Assembly: GCA_943846755.1 (NCBI GenBank)
Contig: OX044365.1
Coordinates: 434,001 to 498,000 of the forward strand
DNA: 64,000 nucleotides
Source: UBA8752 sp002336475
GTDB taxonomy: Bacteria > Bacteroidota > Bacteroidia > Flavobacteriales_D > Sanyastnellaceae
Direction of reading: 5' to 3'
The notes beneath the pieces are model-generated. The model ran no database searches. It worked only from the letters and a program-made list of their open reading frames with translations, and was not told the DNA's origin. Below, piece after piece: positions 35,263 through 44,540 of this stretch. The position numbers and the translations under genes are program-made. Positions within the stretch are counted from its first letter, which is position 1. Every line of letters starts with the position of its first letter.

Positions 35263-36243
35263 TCAGATACTTAGGATTTGGGCCACACGAAGCTCTTCGT
35301 CGAGGCCCTTGCTCTTTCTGTTGATGGCCTCTGGGAAAGGCGTGTAAACGACATCGTCATTGACCATGCCTGCCATGACAGCCGTATGGCCACTGAGCAA
35401 TGCTTCCACGGCGCCAACACCAAGGCGGCTTGCCAGCACGCGGTCGAAACAGCTGGGATCTCCTCCCCTTTGAATGTGACCGAGCACGGTCACCCTTGTG
35501 TCGTATTTGTTGTACTTGGCGTGAACCTTGGCGGCAATCTCCATAGCTCCGCCGTTGGTGTCGCCTTCTGCCACGATGACAATGCTGCTCGTCTTGTTGG
35601 ACTCTTCACCCCGCTCAAGGATGTTGATCAGGTCCTCCACAGTCATGCCCGCTTCTGGTGTCATCACCGCAATAGCTCCTGTGGCAATGGCGGTTTTCAA
35701 GGCGATATAGCCACTGTCGCGGCCCATCACCTCTACAAAAAACAACCGGTTGTGGCTGCTGGCCGTGTCCCTGATCTTATCGACCGCCTCCACGACCGTA
35801 TTCGTAGCAGTGTCGTACCCAATGGTGTAGTCGGTGCCTGCTAAATCGTTGTCGATGGTCCCCGGAATGCCCACAACCTTCACGTCGTGCTCTTCAGCCA
35901 GCTTTTGGGCGCCTGTAAAAGTGCCGTTTCCGCCAATGACCACCAAGGCGTCTACCTTGGATTCGCGGAGCACCGATGCGGCTTGGGCACGGCCAGAGGG
36001 CTCGTGGAACTCCATACACCGCGCACTCTTGAGGATGGTACCCCCACGGCCAAGAATTTTGGCCACACTTCTGGCGTGCAGCCGCTTTAAATCACCGGAA
36101 ATCAGGCCTTCATAGCCCTGAAAGATTCCGGAAACTTCGATGCCGTGAAAGACTGCACAACGCACTACAGCGCGAATGGCAGCATTCATTCCTGGAGCGT
36201 CTCCTCCACTTGTCAGGACGCCAATGCGTTCAATTTTGCTCAT
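35263..36243 (-). CDS. pfkA: 6-phosphofructokinase
   Basis: A 326-residue group-I phosphofructokinase; ATG 36243 gives the normal start before GVLTSGGDAPGMNA. Other motifs: GRGGTILKSAR, the PGTIDND catalytic loop and RDSGYIAL. The nucleotide motif reads GGNGT (residues 104-108) rather than GGDGS/T; Gly107 in place of the Asp of PPi enzymes indicates ATP use, while Asn106 stands where E. coli has Asp103. It is the first gene of the glycolysis/maltose operon, divergent from the NUDIX regulator across a 73-base region with an inverted repeat. Confidence 0.94.
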   Translation of the reverse strand: MSKIERIGVLTSGGDAPGMNAAIRAVVRCAVFHGIEVSGIFQGYEGLISGDLKRLHARSVAKILGRGGTILKSARCMEFHEPSGRAQAASVLRESKVDALVVIGGNGTFTGAQKLAEEHDVKVVGIPGTIDNDLAGTDYTIGYDTATNTVVEAVDKIRDTASSHNRLFFVEVMGRDSGYIALKTAIATGAIAVMTPEAGMTVEDLINILERGEESNKTSSIVIVAEGDTNGGAMEIAAKVHAKYNKYDTRVTVLGHIQRGGDPSCFDRVLASRLGVGAVEALLSGHTAVMAGMVNDDVVYTPFPEAINRKSKGLDEELRVAQILSI

Positions 36244-36257
36244 CAGATAAGGGACGG

Positions 36258-36265
36258 CGAATGTA
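36258..36265 (-). promoter_or_regulatory. Candidate -7 element of the pfkA operon
   Basis: TACATTCG on the minus strand, 7 of 8 matches to TAnnTTTG, 14 bases before the ATG. No clear -33 TTG at the right spacing; the NUDIX-gene inverted repeat lies about 25 bases upstream. Confidence 0.35.
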
Positions 36266-36288
36266 GCGAGAGATGTGCCGTTTAGAAA

Positions 36289-36309
36289 TTGGTGTACTTT
36301 TGACACCAA
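36289..36309. promoter_or_regulatory. Inverted-repeat operator candidate overlapping the regulator's -7 element
   Basis: A perfect palindrome TTGGTGT-N7-ACACCAA. The last T of the left arm plus the spacer forms TACTTTTG (36295-36302), a consensus -7 element for the NUDIX-regulator gene, so a bound protein would cover its promoter and also sit upstream of pfkA. The core GGTGTxCTTTTGACAC recurs before susC at 39910. Confidence 0.6.
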
Positions 36310-36316
36310 GTTGATC

Positions 36317-37051
36317 ATGAACACCACCTCCTCTGCTTCCCACGGCTCGGACATGCGCAGCCCGACATTTGATGTGAGTGTGGACAATGTGGTCTTTGGT
36401 TTTGATGGGGAAGACCTGCAGGTACTGCTGATCAGGCAAGGTTTACCCGGCGAGGACATGGGAGAAGGTCGATTTCACATGGCTGTGCCTGGCGACCTCA
36501 TTTTGCCAGAAGAGGGATTGGATGAAGCCGCTGCCCGCATCCTGTCTAACCTCACCTCCATTCAGGGCATCTACCTCAAGCAGTTTTTCACGTTTGGTGC
36601 TCCAGACCGCGTTTTTGACGAAAAGGACAAAGAATGGCTGACTAAAATTCGCCGCTATCCAGACCGCCGGGTGGTGACCGTGGGCTACTACAGCTTGGTC
36701 GCTTTGGCTGACTACCGTCCCAAGCCCAGCAGCTTTGCGAGCCAGGCAGAATGGTGCCCTTTGAACAAAATCCCAACGTTGGCCTTTGACCACAACACCA
36801 TCATAGAGGCTGGATTGGAGAAGTTGAGGGAAGATGTAGTAAACAAGAACATCATCTTCGAATTGTTGCCTGAAAAGTTCACCTTAGGCCAATTCCAGAG
36901 GCTGCACGAAATCATCCTCGACAAGACCTTGGACAAAAGGAATTTCCGCAAAAACGTCAAGCGCATGGCTGGGGTCATAGCCCTGGACGAGAAACAGGCG
37001 GGAGTGTTGCACAAGCCGGCCCAATTGTACACCTATCGCCAAAGGGATTGA
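36317..37051 (+). CDS. NUDIX-domain transcriptional regulator (NrtR-like)
   Basis: About 244 residues. The N-terminal half (25-165) is a NUDIX fold (VDNVVFGFDGEDLQVLLIRQG, MAVPGDLILPEEGLDEAAARIL); the catalytic Nudix box is incomplete (no REUXEE pattern), as in regulator members that bind but do not hydrolyse. The C-terminal half (about 175-244) is a winged helix (FTLGQFQRLHEIILDKTLDKRNFRKNVKRM). Such proteins control NAD or sugar genes (NrtR, AraR-like in Bacteroidota). Its place between the divergent glycolysis/maltose and Sus operons suggests it senses a sugar phosphate or related ligand. Confidence 0.88.
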   Translation: MNTTSSASHGSDMRSPTFDVSVDNVVFGFDGEDLQVLLIRQGLPGEDMGEGRFHMAVPGDLILPEEGLDEAAARILSNLTSIQGIYLKQFFTFGAPDRVFDEKDKEWLTKIRRYPDRRVVTVGYYSLVALADYRPKPSSFASQAEWCPLNKIPTLAFDHNTIIEAGLEKLREDVVNKNIIFELLPEKFTLGQFQRLHEIILDKTLDKRNFRKNVKRMAGVIALDEKQAGVLHKPAQLYTYRQRD

Positions 37052-37068
37052 GGTGTAAATTCAACCTC
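37050..37068. promoter_or_regulatory. Inverted repeat before the secreted amylase
   Basis: GAGGT-N9-ACCTC overlapping the regulator's stop codon, containing GGTGTAAATTCAACC. It shares the GGTGT half-site with the operators at 36289 and 39910, but the rest is diverged. TAAATTCA is a poor -7 candidate. Confidence 0.35.
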
Positions 37069-37098
37069 GGTTTCGCATCATTTAATACCCCCGTTTGT

Positions 37099-39891
37099 AT
37101 GTCATTTAGGGTGATTGTTGCTGTCGTTCTGGCAGCCATGTCTTTTTCTTTGGGAGCTCAAGTCGTTTGGACTGACCCCCCATTTCCTTCTGCTGATGAT
37201 CAGGTGACATTGTATTACGATGCCTCCCAGGGGAATGGGCAGCTTTCTGGCGTCATCCCCGTCTACATTCACACAGGCCTCATTACCTCGGCCAGCAGCT
37301 CACCCACCGACTGGCAGTACGTCAATATGCCTTGGGCAAGCACCGACCCGGAATGGGTCATGGATTATGTGGGCACTGATTTGTGGAGTTATGATTTTGG
37401 AGGTCAAACGCTGACTGATTTTTTCGGTTTACCGGGAAACATCACTGCAGAGCAATTGGCGATGGTCTTCAGAAATGGAAGCGGGACAGCTGTTGGAAGG
37501 GACTCCGATGGTGGAGACATTTTTTTGCCGCTGAGCGATGGCAGTTTCTCTGCGGTTTTTTTGCAGCCTCAATCTGACAATGCACTCGCTGTCTTAGGAG
37601 AGGGCATCGCACTTCAAGCTTCGGCATCTGAGGCTGCCGAATTGTTCTTCATCAGCAATGGAGACACCTTGGCATCAGCGTTGAATGCGGTTCAATTGAG
37701 CCACGACTTCGATCCGACAAGCCCAGGCACTTATACCATTGAATTTCATGCCAGCAACGGCATGAATTCGACCGTGGTGACCACAGACATTTTGGTGCTA
37801 CCCGACTCGCCCAGTGTTGCCGCTGCTCCAGTGGGAACCCAAGACGGACTCAACCCTTCGGAAGACGGCTCTTCTATTGTGCTTCAGCTGTTTGCCCCAG
37901 GTAAGAGCCATGTCTTCTTTATCGGTGACTTGACGAATTGGGAGCTGCAGGAAGAATTCATGATGAATGTGACGCCCGACGGCGACCGCTTTTGGATTGA
38001 ATTGACTGGCCTTAACCCCGCTCAGGAATACCGGTACCAATACCACGTCATGCCCAATGACGATCGTTTCGCAGACCCCTATGCAGAAAAGCAGCTGGAC
38101 TATTGGAACGACCCCTGGATCTCTGAATCCACCTACCCTTTCTTGATCGACTACCCTGCTGGCCTGAACAGTCAAGCACCTGTGAGCGTGTTCCAAACGG
38201 GAACCACAGACTATGCCTGGACCGATGCCGGTTTCGAGCGTCCGGAACAAGAAAACCTGGTCATATATGAGTTGCTGGTTCGCGACTTTAGCGACGAGCG
38301 CACCTTTGACTTCATCATCGACACCCTTGATTACCTCGCTGGCCTCAACATCACAGCCCTGGAATTGATGCCTGTCAATGAGTTCAACGGAAACGACAGT
38401 TGGGGCTACAACCCGTCTTTTTATTTCGCGGTGGACAAGGCGTACGGTCCGAAGGCCAAACTGCAAGAGTTGGTCGACGCGTGCCATGAGCGGGGAATAG
38501 CAGTGATTCTGGACATGGTGATGAACCACAGCGATTGGCCCAACCCACAAATCTTGATGTGGTGGCAGAACAATGCTCCCGCGGCCAACAACCCCTTCTT
38601 CAACACCGTCGCTCCGCCCAATGGCGTGGACTTCTTCTTTGACTATGACCACCAGGCAGAGGCCACCCAGGACTTTACCAAGCGCGTCATGGATTTCTGG
38701 CGGGAAGAGTTTCACATCGACGGTTACCGTTGGGACCTCTCTCAGGGTTTTACTTGGAACGGTACCGGAGGCAGTTATGACCAAGACAGGATTGACCTGT
38801 GGTCAAATTATGGAAGCCATGTCTGGTCACAGGACCCCGATTTTTATATGATCCTGGAGCATTGGACGGACAACAATGAGGAGAAGGCGCTCAGCGACAT
38901 GGGTTTCATGACGTGGGCCAACGTGACCCATGACTACCAAGAAGCCTCCATGGGATACGGTTCCAACCTCGCTTGGGCCAGTTGGCAAGAGCGCGGATGG
39001 AACCACCCCCGCTCTGTGAGTTATACCGAAAGCCACGACGAGGAGCGCCTCATGTACAAAAACATGCAGTTTGGCAATGGAGGCGGCGGCTATGACATCA
39101 CCGCGTTGGAAACCGCTTTGGGACGCGTTGAGCTTGCTGCATGCTTCAACATCCCCCTCCCCGGCCCCAAAATGATCTGGCAGTTTGGTGAGTTGGGTTA
39201 TGATTACTCCATCAATACTTGCAGCGACGGTGTCACGATCAACGAAGACTGTCGTGTTGCGGCCAAGCCTGTGAGGTGGGATTACCGCGAAATGCCGGCG
39301 CGTTATCGGGTGTATCAAGTCATGTCTGCCCTGTCCGCCCTCAAGCGGGACCATCCCGTTTTTCAAACCACCGACTTCAATTGGGACGTTTGGGGCTTTG
39401 GCAAACGGCTGCAGTTGAATGGGGCACAAATGGATGTCGTTGTGGCGGGCAATTTTCAGGTGACACCCTTGTCAATGGCCCCAGGCTTCCAACATACGGG
39501 GACGTGGTATGATTACTTCACCGGAGCTTCTGTAGAGGTATCGGACCTTGAAGCCACCTTTGATTTTAGCCCTGGGGAATACCACCTGTGGACCGATGTT
39601 GCATTGAATACCCCCGACAACATTTTGGCCATAGAAGAGGCCCGACAACCGGCTGCGTTCTCTGTGGTTCCCAATCCGGGATCTGCTTCTCAACTCGTGC
39701 TCCATTTCCCTGCGGAATCGAAGGGTAGTGTATCCATTTTTGACCTTACCGGCCGCTGTGTATCTGCCTTTTCTTGTGCGCCGGGAATGGCCGCGGTGCC
39801 CCTGCCCCAATCTTTGCCATTCGGGCCTTACCTCGTGCGGTTGACGCATGGTGGAAACAGCACGTCGGCTTATTGGATGAACCGCGACTAA
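37099..39891 (+). CDS. Secreted GH13 alpha-amylase-type enzyme with T9SS sorting domain
   Basis: About 930 residues from ATG 37099 (signal peptide MSFRVIVAVVLAAMSFSLGAQ). A starch-binding-like domain (about 25-150; LYYDASQGNGQL, YIHTGLITSASS), an Ig-like linker and a CBM48-type domain (about 260-350) precede the GH13 barrel (380-760). Conserved regions: DMVMNHS, DGYRWDLS (nucleophile Asp546), MILEHW (acid Glu587) and ESHDEERL (Asp647). The last ~75 residues are a T9SS type-A CTD (FSVVPNPGSASQL, FDLTGRCVS, FGPYLVRLTHG), so it should be surface-exposed or released. It likely degrades starch outside the cell to feed SusCD. Confidence 0.92.
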   Translation: MSFRVIVAVVLAAMSFSLGAQVVWTDPPFPSADDQVTLYYDASQGNGQLSGVIPVYIHTGLITSASSSPTDWQYVNMPWASTDPEWVMDYVGTDLWSYDFGGQTLTDFFGLPGNITAEQLAMVFRNGSGTAVGRDSDGGDIFLPLSDGSFSAVFLQPQSDNALAVLGEGIALQASASEAAELFFISNGDTLASALNAVQLSHDFDPTSPGTYTIEFHASNGMNSTVVTTDILVLPDSPSVAAAPVGTQDGLNPSEDGSSIVLQLFAPGKSHVFFIGDLTNWELQEEFMMNVTPDGDRFWIELTGLNPAQEYRYQYHVMPNDDRFADPYAEKQLDYWNDPWISESTYPFLIDYPAGLNSQAPVSVFQTGTTDYAWTDAGFERPEQENLVIYELLVRDFSDERTFDFIIDTLDYLAGLNITALELMPVNEFNGNDSWGYNPSFYFAVDKAYGPKAKLQELVDACHERGIAVILDMVMNHSDWPNPQILMWWQNNAPAANNPFFNTVAPPNGVDFFFDYDHQAEATQDFTKRVMDFWREEFHIDGYRWDLSQGFTWNGTGGSYDQDRIDLWSNYGSHVWSQDPDFYMILEHWTDNNEEKALSDMGFMTWANVTHDYQEASMGYGSNLAWASWQERGWNHPRSVSYTESHDEERLMYKNMQFGNGGGGYDITALETALGRVELAACFNIPLPGPKMIWQFGELGYDYSINTCSDGVTINEDCRVAAKPVRWDYREMPARYRVYQVMSALSALKRDHPVFQTTDFNWDVWGFGKRLQLNGAQMDVVVAGNFQVTPLSMAPGFQHTGTWYDYFTGASVEVSDLEATFDFSPGEYHLWTDVALNTPDNILAIEEARQPAAFSVVPNPGSASQLVLHFPAESKGSVSIFDLTGRCVSAFSCAPGMAAVPLPQSLPFGPYLVRLTHGGNSTSAYWMNRD

Positions 39892-39909
39892 AGCGGTCGC
39901 GGATGCCGC

Positions 39910-39926
39910 GGTGTCCTTTTGACACA
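39910..39926. promoter_or_regulatory. Operator candidate before susC
   Basis: GGTGTCCTTTTGACACA, matching the palindrome core at 36291-36306 in 14 of the first 16 positions; GTGTC-N5-GACAC is itself a perfect inverted repeat. It ends 7 bases before the susC -7 element. Confidence 0.5.
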
Positions 39927-39933
39927 CCAGGTT

Positions 39934-39941
39934 TACTTTCG
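39934..39941 (+). promoter_or_regulatory. -7 element of susC
   Basis: TACTTTCG, 7 of 8 matches to TAnnTTTG, 28 bases before the ATG. There is no TTG at -33; that position is taken by the operator-like repeat, which suggests activator dependence. Confidence 0.45.
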
Positions 39942-39969
39942 CATTCAACGTAGACAGCTCTACCGATTC

Positions 39970-42900
39970 ATGAACCGAACTATTTCGAGCCTTTTAGCCC
40001 TAGCGGGTGTGCTGTTGTCTTTTGGCATTTCGGCACAGACCCTCACCGGAACAGTCACAGACGAGGACGGAAGTCCCCTACCCGGTGCAACCGTGCTGGC
40101 CAATGGCGGGGCACGCGGTGTGTCCAGTGACATGGATGGGCGCTACAGCTTGCCTTTGGGCGAAGGCGAACACACCATCAGCTTCAGCTTTGTAGGCTAC
40201 CTCAAGGTGACCCGAAAGGTGTCCTTGGCTTCGGGTCAAACCCGTTCGATGAACGTGTCCTTGGAAACCGATGCCGTCCTCATGAACGACGTAGTGGTCG
40301 TCGGATATGGCGTTCAACGCAAAAAGGAGGTGACCGGATCCATCGCACAGATTGATTCCAAGCAAATCACGGCGGTGCGAACCCCCAGCTTTGAGGCTGC
40401 ACTTCAGGGCCAGGCGGCAGGCGTTCAAGTCAGCCAGAGTTCAGGTGTCGCTGGCGCCGGAAGCTTGATCAGGGTGCGCGGGGTGGCCTCTGTTTCGGCA
40501 GCAGGAGACCCTCTTTACGTGGTCGATGGCATCCCCATTACCCAGAATTATTTCCTCAGGGGAAACAGTGGGGCGATGAACAACAACCCGCTCGCCACCA
40601 TTAACCCCAATGACATTGAATCTGTGGAGATCCTCAAAGACGCCGCTGCCACTGGCATCTACGGCTCAAGGGGTGCCAATGGTGTCATCTTAATCACCAC
40701 CAAACGGGGCCAAGCTGGGACGTCCTACGAATTCAGCAGCAGTGCCGGATTCTCCAACCCCGCTTCCCTCCCCAACATGCTCAATACCGAGCAATACTTG
40801 ACCCTCCGTCAAGAAGCATGGGAGAATGACGGTGGAACCGGATACGTCTGGCTTCCTGGATTCACCTCCGCAGGAGACAGCCCTGAGTCTCGAAAGTCAG
40901 CGTTTGAGCAGGCCATGATGACCGACACCGACTGGGTCGATGAGACCATAGGCACGGGGGTCAAGCACAATTATAGTTTTGGAGCCCGTCAAGGTGGAGA
41001 GGGCTACAACCTCTATGCGGGGGTCAGCTATGACGACAACGGCAGTTATCTCATTGGCAACAGCTATGAGCGCGTCAGCGGCAGGCTCAATGCGGACTTC
41101 GAGCCCGCCGATTGGGCCAAAATCATGGTCTCTTCGAGTTTAAGCCAGGGCATCAACAACCGCATCGACGCGGCTTGGTCTGGCGGTCTGGGCGATGCCA
41201 TGTCCAACGCATTGCCTTATTACCCTGTCTACCGTTCCGATACACTGTTCAACGCCGACGGCTCTGTGAATGGGCTTCCCGGCGATTACTACCTCTACCA
41301 AGACGAATGGGGAGGCACCAAGAACCCTGTTGCGGTCCGCGAAAGCAAGACATGGATCACCACTGAGAATCGATCCATCAACAATGCAAGCCTGATCCTG
41401 ACTCCCCTGGACAACCTGTTTATCAAAGGTTCTGGCGGATTCGACTACATGCACGTCCGCGAAGACATCTACAATCCGCCCAGCATTTTCTTGTCGAGTG
41501 AATTGGGCAATGCCAACCGCTATGCGAACTACGTTCTGAACTGGAACTACAGCTTGACAGCCGACTACAAGATGGACCTGACGGAATTCAGCTCGCTGGG
41601 ACTGTTGGCCGGTTCAGAGTTTCAGCGCACCGACAGCTACGGATACGGCATTGGTTTTGGCGATGTCACAGGTCCTGTTTTCGAAAACGACAGTTTGCTT
41701 GAAGTGGCCAACGGCCAGACCACGGTCAACAACCCTTCTCAGCACAGCTTCCTCTCCTATTTCGGGCGAGCAAACTACAGCCTCAAAGACCGTTATTTCT
41801 TTCAAGGAACAGCCCGTGTGGATGGGTCCAGCCGCTTCGGTCGGAACTACCGGTATGGGTTCTTCCCATCATTGAGCGCCGGTTGGGTCGTGAGTGACGA
41901 GCCTTGGTTCGAAAGTGGAACCCTGAGTTTCCTCAAGGCGCGCACGAGCTGGGGTAAAACCGGCAATGCAGCCCTGCCTGATTACGCGCGTTTCGGCACC
42001 TACAGCGCTCCAGACAACGGCATCCTCTACAATGGGCAACCGATTCTGTTTCCCCTTCAACCCGCCAATCCCAACCTGCGTTGGGAGACTTCCCGCACCG
42101 TTGATGCTTCCATTGAAATCGGACTCTGGAACGACCGTGTGACCACCGAAATCGCCTACTACAACAAGCTGTCCCAAGACGTCATCATGAACGTCTCCAC
42201 CCCGCCGAGCACCGGATTCACCAACCGCTGGGACAATGTGGCGACCATTCTCAATCGCGGAGTGGAGCTCAGTGTAAAGAGCCGCAACCTCATTGGGGGG
42301 TTCCAGTGGACCACAGAGCTTAATGTCGCTCGGAACTACAACGAGCTCCAGAGCATTGGAAACTACACGCCCGATGCCGTCAGTGGCGGCACCAATGACA
42401 GCAGGGTGATCACCGGGAGTCCAGTAGGCAGTTTCTACCTGATGATGTTCTCCCACGTCGATGCCGAAACCGGGTTGCCCGTCTATTTGGACCGTGCGGG
42501 GAATGAAACCTTTGACTACGACAACAGTGAAAGGCAGTACGTGGGCGATGGCCTTCCCGATTTCGTAGGCGGCATGACCAACACCTTCCGCTGGAAGAAT
42601 TGGGACCTGCGCGCCTTGGCCACCTTTAGTTACGGCGCCAAGATTTTTGACAGCTCTTCGAAACGCCAACTCGGTGTAGTCACCAGTTGGAACATGCGGA
42701 CAGAGATTCTGGACCGCTGGCGTCAGCCCGGGGACGAGGCCACCTTTCCCCGCTTGACCTTGGATGAAACCACCTACGGTTTGCCCAGCGGCTTTCCGTG
42801 GTGGAACACCAGTCTGTTTGTGTTCGATGCCAGCTATTTACGCTTGCGCAACCTCACTTTGGGATACACCGTCCCCACCGTTGGAACGGGGAAGCACGCC

Positions 42901-43086
42901 ATTCAGAATTTGCGGGTCAATGCCAGTGTCACCAACCTGTTTACGATCACCAGCTTCCCGGGTCTAGACCCCGAAGTTGTCCGCGACTTCGAAAACGCAC
43001 AGGACCGCAACATGAGTCCTAACGTGACTTACCTCACGCCGCCCCAAGAGCGGGCATTCACATTGGGCATCAACATGTCATTCTGA
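39970..43086 (+). CDS. susC: SusC-type TonB-dependent oligosaccharide transporter
   Basis: About 1038 residues; ATG 39970 starts the signal peptide (ending GISAQ). A CarboxypepD_reg domain (GTVTDEDGSPLPGATV) is followed by the SusC signature VVVGYGVQRKKEVTGSI, a plug (VRGVASVSAAGDPLYVVDGIP, NDIESVEILKDAAATGIYGSRGANG) and a 22-strand barrel ending in NMSF. It imports oligosaccharides through the outer membrane, powered by TonB-ExbBD. The amylase upstream and GH13 downstream indicate maltodextrin as cargo (inference). It is 18 bases before susD. Confidence 0.96.
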   Translation: MNRTISSLLALAGVLLSFGISAQTLTGTVTDEDGSPLPGATVLANGGARGVSSDMDGRYSLPLGEGEHTISFSFVGYLKVTRKVSLASGQTRSMNVSLETDAVLMNDVVVVGYGVQRKKEVTGSIAQIDSKQITAVRTPSFEAALQGQAAGVQVSQSSGVAGAGSLIRVRGVASVSAAGDPLYVVDGIPITQNYFLRGNSGAMNNNPLATINPNDIESVEILKDAAATGIYGSRGANGVILITTKRGQAGTSYEFSSSAGFSNPASLPNMLNTEQYLTLRQEAWENDGGTGYVWLPGFTSAGDSPESRKSAFEQAMMTDTDWVDETIGTGVKHNYSFGARQGGEGYNLYAGVSYDDNGSYLIGNSYERVSGRLNADFEPADWAKIMVSSSLSQGINNRIDAAWSGGLGDAMSNALPYYPVYRSDTLFNADGSVNGLPGDYYLYQDEWGGTKNPVAVRESKTWITTENRSINNASLILTPLDNLFIKGSGGFDYMHVREDIYNPPSIFLSSELGNANRYANYVLNWNYSLTADYKMDLTEFSSLGLLAGSEFQRTDSYGYGIGFGDVTGPVFENDSLLEVANGQTTVNNPSQHSFLSYFGRANYSLKDRYFFQGTARVDGSSRFGRNYRYGFFPSLSAGWVVSDEPWFESGTLSFLKARTSWGKTGNAALPDYARFGTYSAPDNGILYNGQPILFPLQPANPNLRWETSRTVDASIEIGLWNDRVTTEIAYYNKLSQDVIMNVSTPPSTGFTNRWDNVATILNRGVELSVKSRNLIGGFQWTTELNVARNYNELQSIGNYTPDAVSGGTNDSRVITGSPVGSFYLMMFSHVDAETGLPVYLDRAGNETFDYDNSERQYVGDGLPDFVGGMTNTFRWKNWDLRALATFSYGAKIFDSSSKRQLGVVTSWNMRTEILDRWRQPGDEATFPRLTLDETTYGLPSGFPWWNTSLFVFDASYLRLRNLTLGYTVPTVGTGKHAIQNLRVNASVTNLFTITSFPGLDPEVVRDFENAQDRNMSPNVTYLTPPQERAFTLGINMSF

Positions 43087-43104
43087 CCCACCATGCTGAC
43101 GAAC

Positions 43105-44520
43105 ATGAAAACCCTTCGCCTTTTGGCCGGTATCCTCGGATGCACGGTGGCATTGACCGGTTGTGACCGGATGCTGGAATTTGAGCCCGGAGATGTGATC
43201 CTCGCCGAAGACGCGATCAACAATGCGGACGACCTGCAGCGGATGCTGAACTCCAACTACGATGTGTTGGCCAACGTCCTGAATGGCCGTCAACAAAGCA
43301 TCGCGGAGCTGTTGACCGATAACATGGCCCGTCCCTACTCGAGTTTGGACTACACCGCGGTATGGAACCGAGAAACGAATTTCTTCACTCCAACGTCAGG
43401 CGGACTCTACACCGATTTCTACTACGCCATATACCGGGCCAATGTGGTGGTCGAAAGCTTTGACTTGGTCGAGGACCTCGATGAGCCCACCAGACTCCGC
43501 CTCGAGGCGGAGTCCCGCTTTGTCCGGGCGGTGTGCCATTGGTACCTCGTGAAGATGTGGGCTTACCCCTACGGATATACTGCAGACAACAGCCACCTGG
43601 GCATTCCATTGCGCACCGATGCTGTGGCTCCACCCAGCCCTCGCGCCACAGTCGCAGAGGTGTATGCGCAAATCGTAGAGGACCTCGAATTCGCCAAATC
43701 CAACCTCCCAGATGAGAACGGTCCCTATGCCAGCAGCATGGCGGCCAGTGGGTTCTTAGCCCACATCCATTTCTTGAGCCAAGATTGGAGCGCTGCACAG
43801 ACCGAGGCAGAGCGTGTGATTGGAAGTGGCCTGTTCGAGCTCGACACCGACCTCGACCGATACGAAGCTGGCAGCGACAGCGTTTTGGCCGGAGACCATG
43901 TCAATCCAGAAACGGTATTCGGCATCACCGGCGGATATTTTGCTGTGGACGGAGATAGCCTTCTCAATGACCGGAGTTCAGCTTTCCGTGACAACTTTCG
44001 CCAGGACAACAACCTCAATCCTCAGCTGACCTTTAGCGGCGACATCTACGATTTGTTTCAGCTGAACGCTGCGGATGACCGCGGAAACTGGATCGAATCC
44101 AATGGCGTCACCCACAAAGTGACGCGGTTCGATGACAAACAATTCTTCAACGTCCCTGTCATCCATTTGACGGGTCTGCACCTTTTGCGCGCGATGAGCA
44201 TTGCGATCAATGGCGGAGATCTTTCAGTGGCGATAGGCGATGTCAATGCCATACGTGACCGGGCCTTTGGAGCTGATTTGAATGACATGCCTGCGGGGTC
44301 TGGTGCAACTGAAGTGCTCGCAGCGGCCCGTGAGGAATACAGAAAAGAGACCTTGTGCGAAGGATGGGAACTCGATCAGGTCAAACTGCGCGGCGTGCTG
44401 GGCAATCCTGAAACGGTGCGCGACGCCCCCTGGGATTGTCCCGGATCTCTGCTCCAATTCCCCAACTCATCTACCACTGCTGCAGGCTTCGTTCTCAATG
44501 ACGAAGGAGGCTGTTTGTGA
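43105..44520 (+). CDS. susD: SusD/RagB-type glycan-binding lipoprotein
   Basis: About 471 residues from ATG 43105 (43093 is an alternative). Lipobox LTGC, Cys20. SusD-fold features: DDLQRMLNSNYDVL, FYYAIYRANVVVESF, LEAESRFVRAVCHWYLVKMWAYPYG and the C-terminal EYRKETLCEGWELDQVKLRG. It forms the lid over SusC and captures oligosaccharides at the cell surface. It is translated right after susC and followed within 20 bases by a second lipoprotein gene. Confidence 0.95.
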   Translation: MKTLRLLAGILGCTVALTGCDRMLEFEPGDVILAEDAINNADDLQRMLNSNYDVLANVLNGRQQSIAELLTDNMARPYSSLDYTAVWNRETNFFTPTSGGLYTDFYYAIYRANVVVESFDLVEDLDEPTRLRLEAESRFVRAVCHWYLVKMWAYPYGYTADNSHLGIPLRTDAVAPPSPRATVAEVYAQIVEDLEFAKSNLPDENGPYASSMAASGFLAHIHFLSQDWSAAQTEAERVIGSGLFELDTDLDRYEAGSDSVLAGDHVNPETVFGITGGYFAVDGDSLLNDRSSAFRDNFRQDNNLNPQLTFSGDIYDLFQLNAADDRGNWIESNGVTHKVTRFDDKQFFNVPVIHLTGLHLLRAMSIAINGGDLSVAIGDVNAIRDRAFGADLNDMPAGSGATEVLAAAREEYRKETLCEGWELDQVKLRGVLGNPETVRDAPWDCPGSLLQFPNSSTTAAGFVLNDEGGCL

Positions 44521-44540
44521 ACCACAAAAACTGATTTGAT

